A DNA stretch of 44,781 nucleotides from Deltaproteobacteria bacterium (GCA_018266075.1 JAFEBB010000060.1:1-44781), one strand, 5' to 3'; positions 23,501-31,881 are shown, counted from the first letter of the stretch. Notes: generated by a model from the letters alone, not told the origin. A program made the numbers and translations.

Positions 23501-24335
23501 AGGCTCCGCCGTCTGGTACTGCGGCGCCGAGGGGCCAGCCAACGACGGAATTCCCTTCGACACCGGAAGATCCGCGGTGAACGCGTTCTATTGCCCGAGC
23601 TGCATGGGCGCCGTCGACCCCGTAGCGAGCTTCCCCGTTCCGGCGAGTGCCTGGCTCCAGCTCCCTTCGCCCAGCGGCATCACCACCGACACCCTCAGCG
23701 CCGTCACCATGGACGCCACCGGAGGCGACCCCGCCATGGCCTGGATCGACGAGACACGGGGCGGCGTGCTCCAGGCCGCGGTGCTCGACTGGACGGGCGG
23801 CACGGGCGGCACCCCGGCGTGGACCCATCTCACCAACGCTTCGGGCTCCACCGCGCTCAACGCCGCGGGAAGCACCGCCTCGTATCCCACAGCGCGATGG
23901 ATCGGCTCGGACTTGTGGGTTGCATACTATCTCGCGCAAGGCGCGAGCTCGCTCATCGATGTGATGGTATTCCCCAACGGTCAGAACCCCGGCCACTCTC
24001 TCGGCGGCCCGGCACTGGGCGGGGGCGTCCCCATCACCCAGCGGTTGCGGCTGGCCGCAGTGCAGGACACCGGCTGGCTCTCGTGGGACGAGCCCTCGTC
24101 GACCGTGACCTACCAGCCTCACCTCGCCTGGTATGACCCGCGCACGTCCGCCTGGGAGGTGCCAGCGGGTGCCGGCAACCTGGGCGAGCTCCCCCTCGAC
24201 CCCACGTGCGAGGCCGACCGCGCCAACGTGAGCCCGCGCTGGCTCGGCGCCGGCCTGGTGGCTTCGTACGTGGAGAACTGCGTCACGGCGCCCAGCTCGG
24301 GCGCCTCGCCCGTGGGGCTCGTTCAGGTGCGGTGA
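20544..24335 (+). CDS. large multidomain surface lipoprotein
   Basis: The 1263-aa protein starts at ATG 20544 (GGAGG at 20535-20539) with a lipoprotein signal ending LGLLLTGC (Cys15). Repeated carboxypeptidase-regulatory/Cna-B-like beta folds follow (LVGRVVMDQAGTAIAAPAAGAYVEL..NSDGRFALG; AVGSSGPPTATATTESDGTYNFSNIPAGLYNISASG). PKD-type modules come next (LSYQWVQTQGT; VVAPGQLVTLSGAASYDPDPEQALSYAW; NFPPTVDGGPDLNLDWG), then a Big_5-like domain (VSVQFRRPINTGSLDGGFTITGGG). A Cys-rich EGF-like stretch is CPIDAGMYYCPEHGTCYSNS..YLNCDCATGYAYLDC. The C-terminal ~220 residues look like a beta-propeller. It is an envelope or surface protein for adhesion or polymer binding, by family knowledge. No enzyme motif is visible. 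Confidence 0.82.
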   Translation: MRASRWVTLGLLLTGCSRSFTAPPATGQVPPTQLVGRVVMDQAGTAIAAPAAGAYVELSNSNLSTRTNSDGRFALGPMPSRSGLLSLKYSSKNNGTYDLQRLLDISTLAPGDTGNIEAGDLILGANGAIRGRAFLGGSANPATGNSGIVVYVPGTPIETHAADNGLYVLDQVPAGAGAVAAIASGYDVAGLSGLNLQAGQVLNVADMELSASASTASAAANGKAQLIGNGSSSGIQVTLNAVGSSGPPTATATTESDGTYNFSNIPAGLYNISASGNGLATAYVYNVLLPAGADTNLGTIYLAPGQSQGTGTLSPVDSGLPFSVLPPIAACADAGTVVGGTVGTLDASPSQDPNGLPLSYQWVQTQGTTVQLNPDTTPPIPASPYAVKPTFLAPLADTLLMFQLTVYNSVGLSAQTTCQVPVYDVPVASLPQQVVVAPGQLVTLSGAASYDPDPEQALSYAWTVLWPPDAGPPPITLAYDAGPAAVTFVAPTQVGIQSNVQLIVTNGHGLSSAPARSTITVSGGNFPPTVDGGPDLNLDWGAQAALNPDAISLDGTTLTYGAWTLTNTQCGSLGTTTDGGIAIYLAPQKNCDTSASMTVYDVGGYQATATVGLHVRDQQPVQATNTTFYSGGTTGSGSGAYAFGPVSVQFRRPINTGSLDGGFTITGGGSAVPGDTSYNPTTLELDFVPRLPFPPGVSIQVSLDGVISQNGLGMQDGGLSFSFTALPPTLQALNYPFPAGYAPFGPLGGITEGPEGDWFDYTECAGCNDEYLAKAGAVQYATTEGVSLNSPDYISGNAGQIETDLLRVDPLSTYSSGSAWFSRVDNWAYNQDSVCIAGLNGGVAQILTRVTDVVGNPIHMGVATPDITDQEFYRFAFSPGTDCRVTQYATATLQGSASVMVGTIDWVTADAGRPTLDMNALCNTGNFTVECPIDAGMYYCPEHGTCYSNSEQGNGYLNCDCATGYAYLDCTNTPCAGDGSNCSYPEGSAVWYCGAEGPANDGIPFDTGRSAVNAFYCPSCMGAVDPVASFPVPASAWLQLPSPSGITTDTLSAVTMDATGGDPAMAWIDETRGGVLQAAVLDWTGGTGGTPAWTHLTNASGSTALNAAGSTASYPTARWIGSDLWVAYYLAQGASSLIDVMVFPNGQNPGHSLGGPALGGGVPITQRLRLAAVQDTGWLSWDEPSSTVTYQPHLAWYDPRTSAWEVPAGAGNLGELPLDPTCEADRANVSPRWLGAGLVASYVENCVTAPSSGASPVGLVQVR

Positions 24336-24343
24336 GGTACTGT

Positions 24344-25267
24344 TTAGAAGATCTTGACGGTCAGGTACCGCTTGGGATCTTTGCGAATGTCCGCGACGAG
24401 CTTGCTGAGCTCGCTGGCGGCCTGGCTCAGGTTCACGGCCGCCTGATCCGCATTGGTGTAGAGCCTGTCATCGCGGCTGAGCTTTCCCAGCACGCCCTCG
24501 CCCCGGTTGATGCGCCCCACCACCTGCGCGGCCGAGCGCGAGGTGCCCTCCAGCTGCTCGGTGAGCGCGTCCAGCCGCTTCATGCTCCGCTCCAGCTCCG
24601 GCCCGGTGGCGGCCTTCTCCAGGCCGCCTGCCGTCCGGTTCAGGCTCTGGGTGAGGCTGGCGACCTGCGCGCGCTCCTGGCTCACGAGCGAGTCCAGGTC
24701 GGCGAGCACCTGCGAGAGGTTCGCGGTGCTCGATTCCACATTGTCGACGGTTTGGTCCGAGAGCAGGTTCTGCACCCTGCCCAGCGTCTCCGAGGCCTGA
24801 TCGGCGATCTCGCCGGCCTTGCTGACCACGCTGGGCGCCGTGACGCCCTGGATGCGGTCGCCGCCGCGGAGCTGCTTGGTCGAGCTGCCCGGCTGGATCT
24901 CCGCGGCCATGTCGCCGAGCACGCTGCTCATGTTCACGACGAACTTCGAGTCGGCGGGGATCTTGTATTGCCCTTCGATCTCCAGCTCCATGTCCACGCC
25001 GCCCCGGGTGATCTTGAAGCCCTTGATGCGGCCGATGTTCACGCCGCGCATCTGCACCGGGTCGCCGCGGCGGATGCCCTTGGCGTCGGCGATCATGCCG
25101 TTGATGTTGTAGCGGCCACGCAGCATCGCCGGGCTGGTGAGCGTGAAGAGCAAGAAGAGCGTGGCGAGGATGCCCACGATGGTGAGCGCGCCCACCCAGA
25201 GCGTGCGGTCGCGCGGGGGCCGGGTGGAGAGCTCGGGAAAGGGCATGGGGCTGGCGGCGGTGGTCAT
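24344..25267 (-). CDS. mlaD: MlaD-like MCE-domain protein of a lipid ABC transporter
   Basis: The 307-aa protein has one N-terminal membrane anchor (about 24-45, LWVGALTIVGILATLFLLFTL) and one MCE domain (about 48-130; YNINGMIADAKGIRRGDPVQMRGVNIGRIKGFKI..SKFVVNMSSVLGDMAAEIQPG). The long helical tail is rich in Ser/Gln/Leu heptads (ASLTQSLNRTAGGLEKAAT, LDALTEQLEGTSRSAAQVV), which should form the channel-like or coiled part. It binds lipids in the periplasm and delivers them to or from MlaE. ATG 25267 overlaps the ATPase stop by 4 bases. Last gene of the operon MlaE-MlaF-MlaD. Confidence 0.9.
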   Translation of the reverse strand: MTTAASPMPFPELSTRPPRDRTLWVGALTIVGILATLFLLFTLTSPAMLRGRYNINGMIADAKGIRRGDPVQMRGVNIGRIKGFKITRGGVDMELEIEGQYKIPADSKFVVNMSSVLGDMAAEIQPGSSTKQLRGGDRIQGVTAPSVVSKAGEIADQASETLGRVQNLLSDQTVDNVESSTANLSQVLADLDSLVSQERAQVASLTQSLNRTAGGLEKAATGPELERSMKRLDALTEQLEGTSRSAAQVVGRINRGEGVLGKLSRDDRLYTNADQAAVNLSQAASELSKLVADIRKDPKRYLTVKIF

Positions 25268-25992
25268 GATCTCTCCAGGAGTCTGAGCGAGGTCTCGGCG
25301 GCGGCGCGGCGGTCCACGAAGGCGCGCACCAGCGGCTCGCGCGAGGCGCGGAACGCCTCGGCGTCGCCCACGAAGTGCACCCGGCCGCGGTCCAGCAGCG
25401 CGATGCGATCGGAGATCTCCAGCGCGCCCTCGATGTCGTGGGTGACGATCACCGAGGTCACGTTGTGCGTGCGCCCGATCTTCACGATCAGCCGGCCGAT
25501 GGTGGCGGAGTTCACCGGGTCGAGCCCCGTCACCGGCTCGTCGTAGAGCACGATCCCCGGCCGGCCGATGATGGCCCGCGCCACGCCCACGCGCTTGCGC
25601 ATGCCGCCCGAGAGCTCCGCCGGGAGCTTGGTGAGCACCTCGCGCGGATCGAGGTTCACCTCCTCGAGCGCCTGGCACACGCGCTGCGTCACCTCGCGTG
25701 GGGAGAGCGAGCGCAGCGTGTCCTCGGGCAGGCCCTCGGCCACGTTCTCCAGAATGGTCATGGAGTCGAAGAGCGCGGCGTACTGGAACACGTAGCCCAC
25801 CTTGCGGCGGATGGCCTCGAGCTGCTCGCGGCGGGCGGTGACCACCGATTGGCCGTCGATGCGCACGTCGCCGCGCTCCGGCCGGAGCAGGCCGATGGTG
25901 GTCTTGAGGAGCACGCTCTTGCCCACGCCGGAGGTGCCGACGATGGAGACGGTCTCGCCGTCGTGCACGGTGAGCGTCACGCCGCTCAGCAC
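25264..25992 (-). CDS. mlaF: MlaF-like ABC transporter ATPase
   Basis: Motifs in order are Walker A GTSGVGKS (about 19-26), Q-loop YVFQYAALFDSM, signature LSGGMRKRVGVARAI, Walker B GIVLYDEP and switch His IVTHD, all typical of MlaF-type lipid transport ATPases. The limits given start at GTG 25992, the first standard start codon. The conserved first beta-strand of the family is nevertheless encoded just upstream in the same frame (IEYRDVWKAFEAP, 26031-25993), where only ATT at 26031 follows a GCGGAG site. The true start may therefore be non-standard. The MlaE stop is at 26050-26052, and the genes are presumably coupled. Confidence 0.92.
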   Translation of the reverse strand: MLSGVTLTVHDGETVSIVGTSGVGKSVLLKTTIGLLRPERGDVRIDGQSVVTARREQLEAIRRKVGYVFQYAALFDSMTILENVAEGLPEDTLRSLSPREVTQRVCQALEEVNLDPREVLTKLPAELSGGMRKRVGVARAIIGRPGIVLYDEPVTGLDPVNSATIGRLIVKIGRTHNVTSVIVTHDIEGALEISDRIALLDRGRVHFVGDAEAFRASREPLVRAFVDRRAAAETSLRLLERS

Positions 25993-26049
25993 CGGCGCTT
26001 CGAAGGCCTTCCAGACGTCGCGGTACTCAATCGTGGCCGAACTCCGCGC

Positions 26050-26847
26050 TCACCCGAGCATGAGGGGTGGAAAGAGGGCGTCGACCACCAGCACCGCGAT
26101 GATCATGAACACCACCGACGCGGTGGTGGCGCGGCCCACGCCCTCGGCGCCGCCGTGGGTGAGCAGCCCCATGTGCACCGAGATGAGGGGGATGACGAAG
26201 CCGAAGACCAGCGCCTTGCAGAGCGAGTACAGCAGGTCCCAGGGGTGAAAGCCGATGCGCACGCCGTACAGGAAGGATGCGGCGCCCAGGTGGAGCGTGG
26301 CGCCCGCGGTGATCATCCCGGAGAAGAGCCCCACCGTGTCGGCCAGGCCCACCAGCACGGGCATGACCATCACGCTGGCCAGGAGCCGCGGCGCGGCCAG
26401 GCTGCGCACCGGGTCGCGGCCGAGCGAGTAGAGGGCGTCGATCTGCTCGGACACCTGCATGGTGCCAATCTGCGCGGTGTTGCGCGCGCCCACGCGGCCG
26501 ATGATCACGATGGCCGTGAGGATGGGACCGAGCTCGAGGATGATGCTCGAGCCCACCACGCTGCCCACCACGTAGAGCGGCACCGAACCGGTGAACTGGT
26601 AGCCGCCCTGCTGCGAGGTCACGATGCCCGCGAGGGTGGCGGTGAGGAGCACCAGGGGCAGGCTCTGCACGCCCATCAGGTACGCCTCGTTGAGCACGTC
26701 GCGGCCGCGCACGCCGCCGCGCAGCAGCGAGCGCACGATGTTGCCGAGGAGCACCGCCAGGTTTCCCGCGTGGCGCGCCACCGACTCCGCGCCGCGCCCC
26801 ATCGCGCGAATTGGCCGTGTCACCAAACGGTTAACACCGCGCTCCAT
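26050..26847 (-). CDS. mlaE: MlaE-like ABC transporter permease
   Basis: The 265-aa protein has five or six membrane segments. Typical MlaE motifs are VLLTATLAGIVTSQQGGYQF, VVGSSIILELGPILTAIVIIGRVGARNTAQIGTMQVSEQIDALYSLGRDPVRSLAAPRLLASVMVMPVLV (the coupling helix and conserved E-x-ALxxLG region), and a C-terminal GFVIPLISVHMGLLTHGGAEGVGRATTASVV. I choose ATG 26847 (GGGAGCG upstream); a much longer upstream opening is Arg-rich and unlikely. First gene of the MlaE-MlaF-MlaD operon for lipid movement between the two membranes. Substrate-specific partners (MlaA, MlaB, MlaC) are not adjacent. Confidence 0.92.
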   Translation of the reverse strand: MERGVNRLVTRPIRAMGRGAESVARHAGNLAVLLGNIVRSLLRGGVRGRDVLNEAYLMGVQSLPLVLLTATLAGIVTSQQGGYQFTGSVPLYVVGSVVGSSIILELGPILTAIVIIGRVGARNTAQIGTMQVSEQIDALYSLGRDPVRSLAAPRLLASVMVMPVLVGLADTVGLFSGMITAGATLHLGAASFLYGVRIGFHPWDLLYSLCKALVFGFVIPLISVHMGLLTHGGAEGVGRATTASVVFMIIAVLVVDALFPPLMLG

Positions 26848-27048
26848 GCGCCACACGCTCCCGAGCCGCAGGCGCGCACCGTCCGCCCGCAGCGACGTGC
26901 GCCGTCTTCGGCGACGTTCGTTCGAGGACAGGTTGGCCACGCGGGCACGGTTCGGCCAGCTCAGGAGGGAGCGCGCCGGGAGGCTCGCCTCGTGCGCGGG
27001 CACGGGCCGCCAGGCCGCGCGCTCGGGCAGGTGGCGCCTGCCTGGCGC

Positions 27049-29421
27049 TCAGCTCCGGCGCTTGCGGCCGAGCACCACCACCGCCATGCCGAAGAAGATC
27101 AGGTTCTCCGCGCCGGCGGCGCCCTGGCCGGGCCGGCACGCGCCGCACCCGGAGAGCTGGGCGCTCGCCAGCGGCGCCATCGGCAGGTCGGAGCCGCAGT
27201 AGTCGCGGATGCAGCGATGGCTGTAGTCGCCGCAGAAGCCGCTGTCGCAGTCGGTGTCGGAGCTGCAGGAGGCACCGAGCGGCAGGCCATCGGTGCAGTT
27301 GCCCGTCGCGTCGCAGGTCAGGCCCGGCCCGCAGCGGCCGGTCAGGCACGGCTGTCCCACCGGAGGCGCAGCCACGCACACCGGCTCCGGCAGCGCGCCG
27401 CCGTCCGCATCGGTGGTCGCACAGAGCGCGTCGGCCTCGCAGGGGAGCACCGCGCACGGCGCGCCGGCCGCACCGGGGGCGACGCAGACGAAGCCGCCGC
27501 CGTCGGAGATCGCGCCGCCGTCCCCCCACACGCTCGAGCAGGCGAGCCCTGCCGCGCACGCCACGTTCATGCACGCCTCGCCGGCCGCTGCCGGACCGAC
27601 ACAGGCCATGCCTCCGTCGCCGAGGACCGCGCAGGTGTCGTGATCGTCGAAGCAGCTGCAGGGCAACGCGGTGCCGGCGCATGAGCCGCATGGGGCGAGG
27701 TGTGCCGCGTACTCGGACACGCAGGTGCCCGAGGCTCCGCCGTCGGGTCGCGCGCACACGTCGTCGTTCCAGAGGCAGTTGCCCTGGTCGAGGGAACTCG
27801 CGGTGCTGGTGCAAGCCTGGCCTTCCCTCGGCCGCGGCACGCAGATCTGGCTGGGGCCGCAGAAGGAGAACGGCTTGCATCCCGTGTCCGAGGTGCAGGG
27901 CGCGAAGTCCTGGATGTACGTGGCGCAGGTTCCGACCAGGCCGCCGTCGAGGGTCCCGCCGTCGCCGTCGTCGCCGCCGTCGAGCGCAGTGGCGTTGATG
28001 CACAAGGCGCAGCCTGCGCACGAAGCCAGCGGCCCCTCGCTGGAGGTGGGATCGAGCGGATCGGCGAGCGGGCTGCACGCGCCGCCGAGGTTGCCCTGCA
28101 GCTGGCACACGCCCCCGACGCAGAACAGCCCGGACGCGAACGGATCGCACACGGTGCCATCGTCGCAGCGGTCGCCCAGCTCGCCGAAGCTCGCGCAGCG
28201 GTTGGTGCTGCTGTTGCAGATGAGGCCCGGCTGGCAGGCGTTGTACCCCGCACAGACCCCGCCCTGGACCGAGCGCGGCATGCACACGAGCCCGCCGTCG
28301 GGCGCGGCGTCGCAGTAGCTGTAGGGATCGCAGAGCACCTGCTCGTTGCACACCTGGCCCACGGTCTGGAAGTACTGGCAGGTGCCGCCGCAGCTCACGT
28401 CCGCGTCGGTGGGGCGGCAATAGAGGTGCGACTGGCATTCCACGCCTCGGCTGCAGGCGCCGCCCAGCCCCACGTTGGGCACGAAGATGCCGCGGCAGGA
28501 TGCATCGCCGCTGGAGATCCCCGCATCCACGCCGAGGAGCACCTGCTGGCCGTGCGCCATGCACCGCGCAGCCGCGGCCGGGTCGTAGCAGAGCGCGCCG
28601 CGGGCCACGCTGTCCTGCAGCTGCTGCGCGGTCAGCCCCAGCATGCCCGTGGGGGTGGTTCCCAGGCCGGGGATCGGGCCTGCGTCGGCGTCGCAGCCCA
28701 GGATCTGCAGGATCGGTCCGACCGGCACCTCGCTGAAGTAGCCTCCCCCGAACTGCGGCGTGCCTTGCAGATCGGAGAAGGGATCGGCGCCGCCCGCGCC
28801 CGAGATCTGGCTGTTCTGCAGCGCGACGACGGCCATTTCGGTCTGCACGTTGAGGTGCGGCAGATCGCTGGGATCGCCGCCGCAGGTGAACACCACGCTC
28901 TGGAGCGCGTTGGCCAGGCCCTGGTGCATCACGCCGCAGATCTGATCGAGCGGCGGTCCCGCATCGGGATCGGAGAGGTAGCAGGGCGTGGCCGTGGTGC
29001 CGCCGCTGGACGAGCTCGACGCGCTCGATGACGCGGACGACGACGTGCCCGTGCTCCCCGAGCCCGAGCTGCTCGAGGCAGTGCTGCTGCTGCTGGAGCT
29101 GGTGGCGCTGCTCGAGCTGCTGCTCGCCGTGGCGCTGGCGCTCGACGACGTGGTCGAGGTGCCGCTGCCGCCGGAGCTCGCGCCCGTGCTGGCGCTGCCC
29201 ACGCTTGCCCCGGCGCTCGCCTGGGGTGGGCAACGGTTGCGGTCCTGGCCGGGGGCGATGCAGAGGCCCTCCACGCACTGCGCGGGGGCCACGCACACCG
29301 ACTCTGCGCTGCAGGGGATGCACTGGAACTTCGATGAACCGCCGCCGCATCCACCGAGGCCCAGCGCCAGCGCGCCCGCTACCGCCAACGCGCTCCAGCA
29401 CGACCGTCCACGAGCGAACAT
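27049..29421 (-). CDS. Cys-rich surface lipoprotein with Ser-rich stalk and MYXO-CTERM-like tail
   Basis: The 790-aa protein starts at ATG 29421. The signal is ARGRSCWSALAVAGALALGL followed by GGCGGG (a lipobox-like Cys near residue 24). A low-complexity stalk of Ser/Thr/Gly/Ala (about 75-145) comes next, then ten or more short Cys-rich modules (for example GGACSRGVECQSHLYCRP, GQVCNEQVLCDPYSYC, GDRCDDGTVCDPFASGLFC) of the Dickkopf-like kind found in myxobacterial surface proteins. The C-terminus has Cys-Gly-x-Cys (GCGACRPGQGAAG), a hydrophobic segment (NLIFFGMAVVVLG) and RKRRS, which matches the MYXO-CTERM sorting pattern. It would thus carry two anchoring signals. The DNA of the stalk is repetitive. 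Role is unknown: adhesion or predation is speculative. Confidence 0.83.
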   Translation of the reverse strand: MFARGRSCWSALAVAGALALGLGGCGGGSSKFQCIPCSAESVCVAPAQCVEGLCIAPGQDRNRCPPQASAGASVGSASTGASSGGSGTSTTSSSASATASSSSSSATSSSSSSTASSSSGSGSTGTSSSASSSASSSSSGGTTATPCYLSDPDAGPPLDQICGVMHQGLANALQSVVFTCGGDPSDLPHLNVQTEMAVVALQNSQISGAGGADPFSDLQGTPQFGGGYFSEVPVGPILQILGCDADAGPIPGLGTTPTGMLGLTAQQLQDSVARGALCYDPAAAARCMAHGQQVLLGVDAGISSGDASCRGIFVPNVGLGGACSRGVECQSHLYCRPTDADVSCGGTCQYFQTVGQVCNEQVLCDPYSYCDAAPDGGLVCMPRSVQGGVCAGYNACQPGLICNSSTNRCASFGELGDRCDDGTVCDPFASGLFCVGGVCQLQGNLGGACSPLADPLDPTSSEGPLASCAGCALCINATALDGGDDGDGGTLDGGLVGTCATYIQDFAPCTSDTGCKPFSFCGPSQICVPRPREGQACTSTASSLDQGNCLWNDDVCARPDGGASGTCVSEYAAHLAPCGSCAGTALPCSCFDDHDTCAVLGDGGMACVGPAAAGEACMNVACAAGLACSSVWGDGGAISDGGGFVCVAPGAAGAPCAVLPCEADALCATTDADGGALPEPVCVAAPPVGQPCLTGRCGPGLTCDATGNCTDGLPLGASCSSDTDCDSGFCGDYSHRCIRDYCGSDLPMAPLASAQLSGCGACRPGQGAAGAENLIFFGMAVVVLGRKRRS

Positions 29422-29573
29422 GCCTAGAGTGTAGCCGGTCCAGCGAGCGCTCCGACGCTCCCCACGCAGGGCCTGGAATTCCGGCCGAACGTGGGATGCA
29501 GCGTTCGGCAGCGCGCCTGGCTCGGCCGCGATATTCACTGGAGTGCTATCCAGGGCAGGTTTGGGAGTCTTGA

Positions 29574-29939
29574 TTGCGGCTCTTCATCGTCGACGACGAC
29601 CCCGATGTCTTGCGCGCGCTGGAGTTGCAGCTCCGGCCAGTGGGCGCCGAGCTCCACCGCTTCCAGGATCCGCAGGCCGCGCTTCAGGCCGCCAAGACCA
29701 AGCTCCCTGACCTCGCGGTGGTGGACTTCAACCTCCCGCGCATGAGCGGGCTGGAGCTCTTGCGCCGGCTGAAGGAGCTCAACCCGAACCTGCGGGCCAT
29801 GCTCATCACCGCGCAGGACGCCAACGACGAGATCGCCAAGGCACGCGACGAGCACCTCTTCGACGTGCTGCTGGGCAAGCCCTGGCGCATGTCGGAGATC
29901 ATCGAGAAGGCGCGTGAGCTGGTCGCGCTCGCCCGCTGA
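29574..29939 (+). CDS. stand-alone response-regulator receiver domain
   Basis: The 121-aa CheY-like domain has the acidic pair Asp8/Asp9 (VDDDPD), phospho-acceptor Asp51 (LAVVDFNLP), Thr79 (MLITAQD) and Lys102 (GKPW). No output domain is attached, so it passes phosphate or binds a target protein. Start is TTG 29574, with GGGAG at 29562-29566. The cognate kinase is not in this window. It is followed after 53 bases by a trehalose synthase-type gene in the same direction; a link is not proven. Confidence 0.88.
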   Translation: MRLFIVDDDPDVLRALELQLRPVGAELHRFQDPQAALQAAKTKLPDLAVVDFNLPRMSGLELLRRLKELNPNLRAMLITAQDANDEIAKARDEHLFDVLLGKPWRMSEIIEKARELVALAR

Positions 29940-29992
29940 GCGCACCGGCAGCCGCGGCTTGCCCGCGACCGAACACGACCACAGCTTGCGGC

Positions 29993-31435
29993 GTGGCCGA
30001 CAACGATCCCGTCCAGGAGCTGCACATCCCGCCCCAGGCGATGAGCCGCTTCATCCGGCCGCTCGGCGAGAAGCGCGTGACCGAGGTCCTCGGCGCGGGC
30101 GAGCGGCTGCGCGCGGCGCTCGGCGGGCGCTCGGTGTGGAACGTGAACTCGACCGCGATGGGCGGCGGCGTCGCGGAGATGATTCGCCCGCTGCTCGCCT
30201 ACGCGCGCGGCGCCGGCCTCGAGGCCCGCTGGCTGGTGATTCAGGGCAATCCGGCCTTCTTCCAGATCACCAAGCGCGTGCACAACGCCATCCACGGCGA
30301 CCGCGGCGACGGCAGCGCGCTGGGAACTGCCGAGCGCGAGGCCTACGAGCACACGCTGCGCACCAACGGCGACGCGCTGCTCAACCGCGTGAAGAAGGGC
30401 GACGTCGTGCTCCTGCACGACCCGCAGACCGCGGGCCTCGCGCCGATGCTCAGCCAGGCCGGGGTGCACGTGGTGTGGCGCTCGCACATCGGCACCGACG
30501 GCACCAACGCCGAGACCGAGCGCGGCTGGCACTTCCTGCAACCCTACCTGCAGCACGCACGCGCGCTCGTGTTCTCGCGCGCCGCGTATGTGCCCGCGAT
30601 GTTCAAGGGCATTCCCACGGCGATCATCCAGCCATCGATCGATCCGTTCTCGACCAAGAACCAGGAGCTCTCGGAGGACAAGGTCCGCGAGATCCTGGGC
30701 GCCACGGGCCTGGTGGGCGCACCGCGCGCGTGCACCACCGTGAGCTACCCGCGCAGCGACGGCACGCTCGGCGAGGTGCGACACGCAGCGGAGGTCATTC
30801 GGCTCGGCGGCCCGCCCACGTTCGAGGCGCCCCTCATCGTGCAGGTCTCGCGCTGGGATCTGCTGAAGGATCCCAAGGGCGTGATGGAGGGCTTCGCGGA
30901 GCTCGCGCAGGAAGGCGGCGCCGCGAACGCGGAGCTCATGCTCATGGGCCCGGGCTTCGGCGCGGTGGCCGACGACCCGGACGGCGAGCGCATCTTCAGC
31001 GACCTGATGATCTCGTGGCGCAAGCTGCCCCACGAAATCCGCCGCAGGGTGCACCTGGCGAGCATCCCCACCACCGACGGCGACGAGAACGCCATCATCG
31101 TCAACGCCCTGCAGCGCCACGCGGCCATCGTGGTCCAGAAGAGCCTGCAGGAGGGCTTCGGGCTCACCGTCACCGAGGCGATGTGGAAGGCGCGGCCCGT
31201 GGTCGCCACGCGCGTGGGCGGAATCCAGGATCAGATCACCGACGGCGTGGACGGCCTGCTCCTCGACGATCCCAGCGACCTCGAGGGCTTCGGCCAGCTC
31301 CTGGGCAAGCTCCTCCACGACCCGGAGCTGGCCAAGAAGCTCGGCGCGCAGGCGCAGGTGCGCGCACGCGAGGAGTTCCTCGGGGTGCGCCACCTCATGC
31401 AATACGCGACGCTGCTCGAGCGGCTCCTGCATTGA
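29993..31435 (+). CDS. treT: trehalose synthase-type glycosyltransferase (TreT-like, GT4)
   Basis: The 480-aa GT-B enzyme has VWNVNSTAMGGGVAEMIRPLLAYARGAGLEARWLVI near the N-terminus, the TreT-specific acceptor region. It also has the Rossmann C-half: PLIVQVSRWDLLKDPKGVMEGFAEL, LASIPTTDGDENAIIVNALQRHAAIVVQKSLQEGFGLTVTEAMWKARPVVATRVGGI (the donor E-x7-E motif). TreT joins NDP-glucose and glucose to trehalose, reversibly. In bacteria this would supply an osmolyte or spore protectant. Start GTG 29993 has no strong ribosome-binding site. A weak T-run structure follows near 31466-31485. Confidence 0.85.
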   Translation: MADNDPVQELHIPPQAMSRFIRPLGEKRVTEVLGAGERLRAALGGRSVWNVNSTAMGGGVAEMIRPLLAYARGAGLEARWLVIQGNPAFFQITKRVHNAIHGDRGDGSALGTAEREAYEHTLRTNGDALLNRVKKGDVVLLHDPQTAGLAPMLSQAGVHVVWRSHIGTDGTNAETERGWHFLQPYLQHARALVFSRAAYVPAMFKGIPTAIIQPSIDPFSTKNQELSEDKVREILGATGLVGAPRACTTVSYPRSDGTLGEVRHAAEVIRLGGPPTFEAPLIVQVSRWDLLKDPKGVMEGFAELAQEGGAANAELMLMGPGFGAVADDPDGERIFSDLMISWRKLPHEIRRRVHLASIPTTDGDENAIIVNALQRHAAIVVQKSLQEGFGLTVTEAMWKARPVVATRVGGIQDQITDGVDGLLLDDPSDLEGFGQLLGKLLHDPELAKKLGAQAQVRAREEFLGVRHLMQYATLLERLLH

Positions 31436-31588
31436 ACACTGCGGCGAGCGAAGTTTCCGCGCGCAAACAGCGCTGCATTTTTTCGGTCGGCGATTGAGCA
31501 GGACCTCCGGAGCGCGGTGGTGATCGCCTGTTTGCGCAGGCCAGAGTGCGCGCGCTTCACCTCACACCACTCACACCGGAGGCTATCG

Positions 31589-31822
31589 ATGAAGGGCCAG
31601 TTCCAGGACGTCCACCAGGCTGTCGGCTTCGCCGCAGGCGACATCTTTCATTGGCTGCAGCAGCGCAACAACAGCGGCGACTTCAACAGCCTCCGCTCGG
31701 AGCTGCGCCACATCGAGGAGCCCATCCTCTATCAGGGCATGGGCTGGCTGATGCGCGAGGGCAAGCTGGCGGTCTCGACGACCAACAACGGCACCACCGC
31801 GCTGCAACTCACCCGCAGCTGA
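31589..31822 (+). CDS. DUF2582-type winged-helix protein
   Basis: The 77-aa protein matches the small winged-helix family DUF2582: AVGFAAGDIFHWLQQRNNSGDFNSLRSELRHIEEPILYQGMGWLMREGKL. ATG 31589 has GGAGG 6 bases upstream. It is monocistronic: a strong terminator lies 18 bases after the stop. The small size, strong ribosome-binding site and own terminator suggest abundant expression. Whether it binds DNA or protein is not known. Confidence 0.82.
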   Translation: MKGQFQDVHQAVGFAAGDIFHWLQQRNNSGDFNSLRSELRHIEEPILYQGMGWLMREGKLAVSTTNNGTTALQLTRS

Positions 31823-31839
31823 GCGAACACGCAGCAACG

Positions 31840-31881
31840 GAGCGCCCGTCTGGCTGGAAGCCAGGCGGGCGCTCTGCTTTT
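31840..31881 (+). terminator. intrinsic terminator after the DUF2582 gene
   Basis: GAGCGCCCGTCTGGC (31840-31854) pairs with GCCAGGCGGGCGCTC (31860-31874) through one T-G wobble, with a 5-base loop, followed by TGCTTTT. A strong Rho-independent structure. Confidence 0.92.

Noticed and set aside
25375-27684. 769-codon plus-strand reading opposite the Mla operon
   Set aside because: His/Glu/Arg-rich shadow; the minus strand encodes MlaE, MlaF and MlaD with all motifs.
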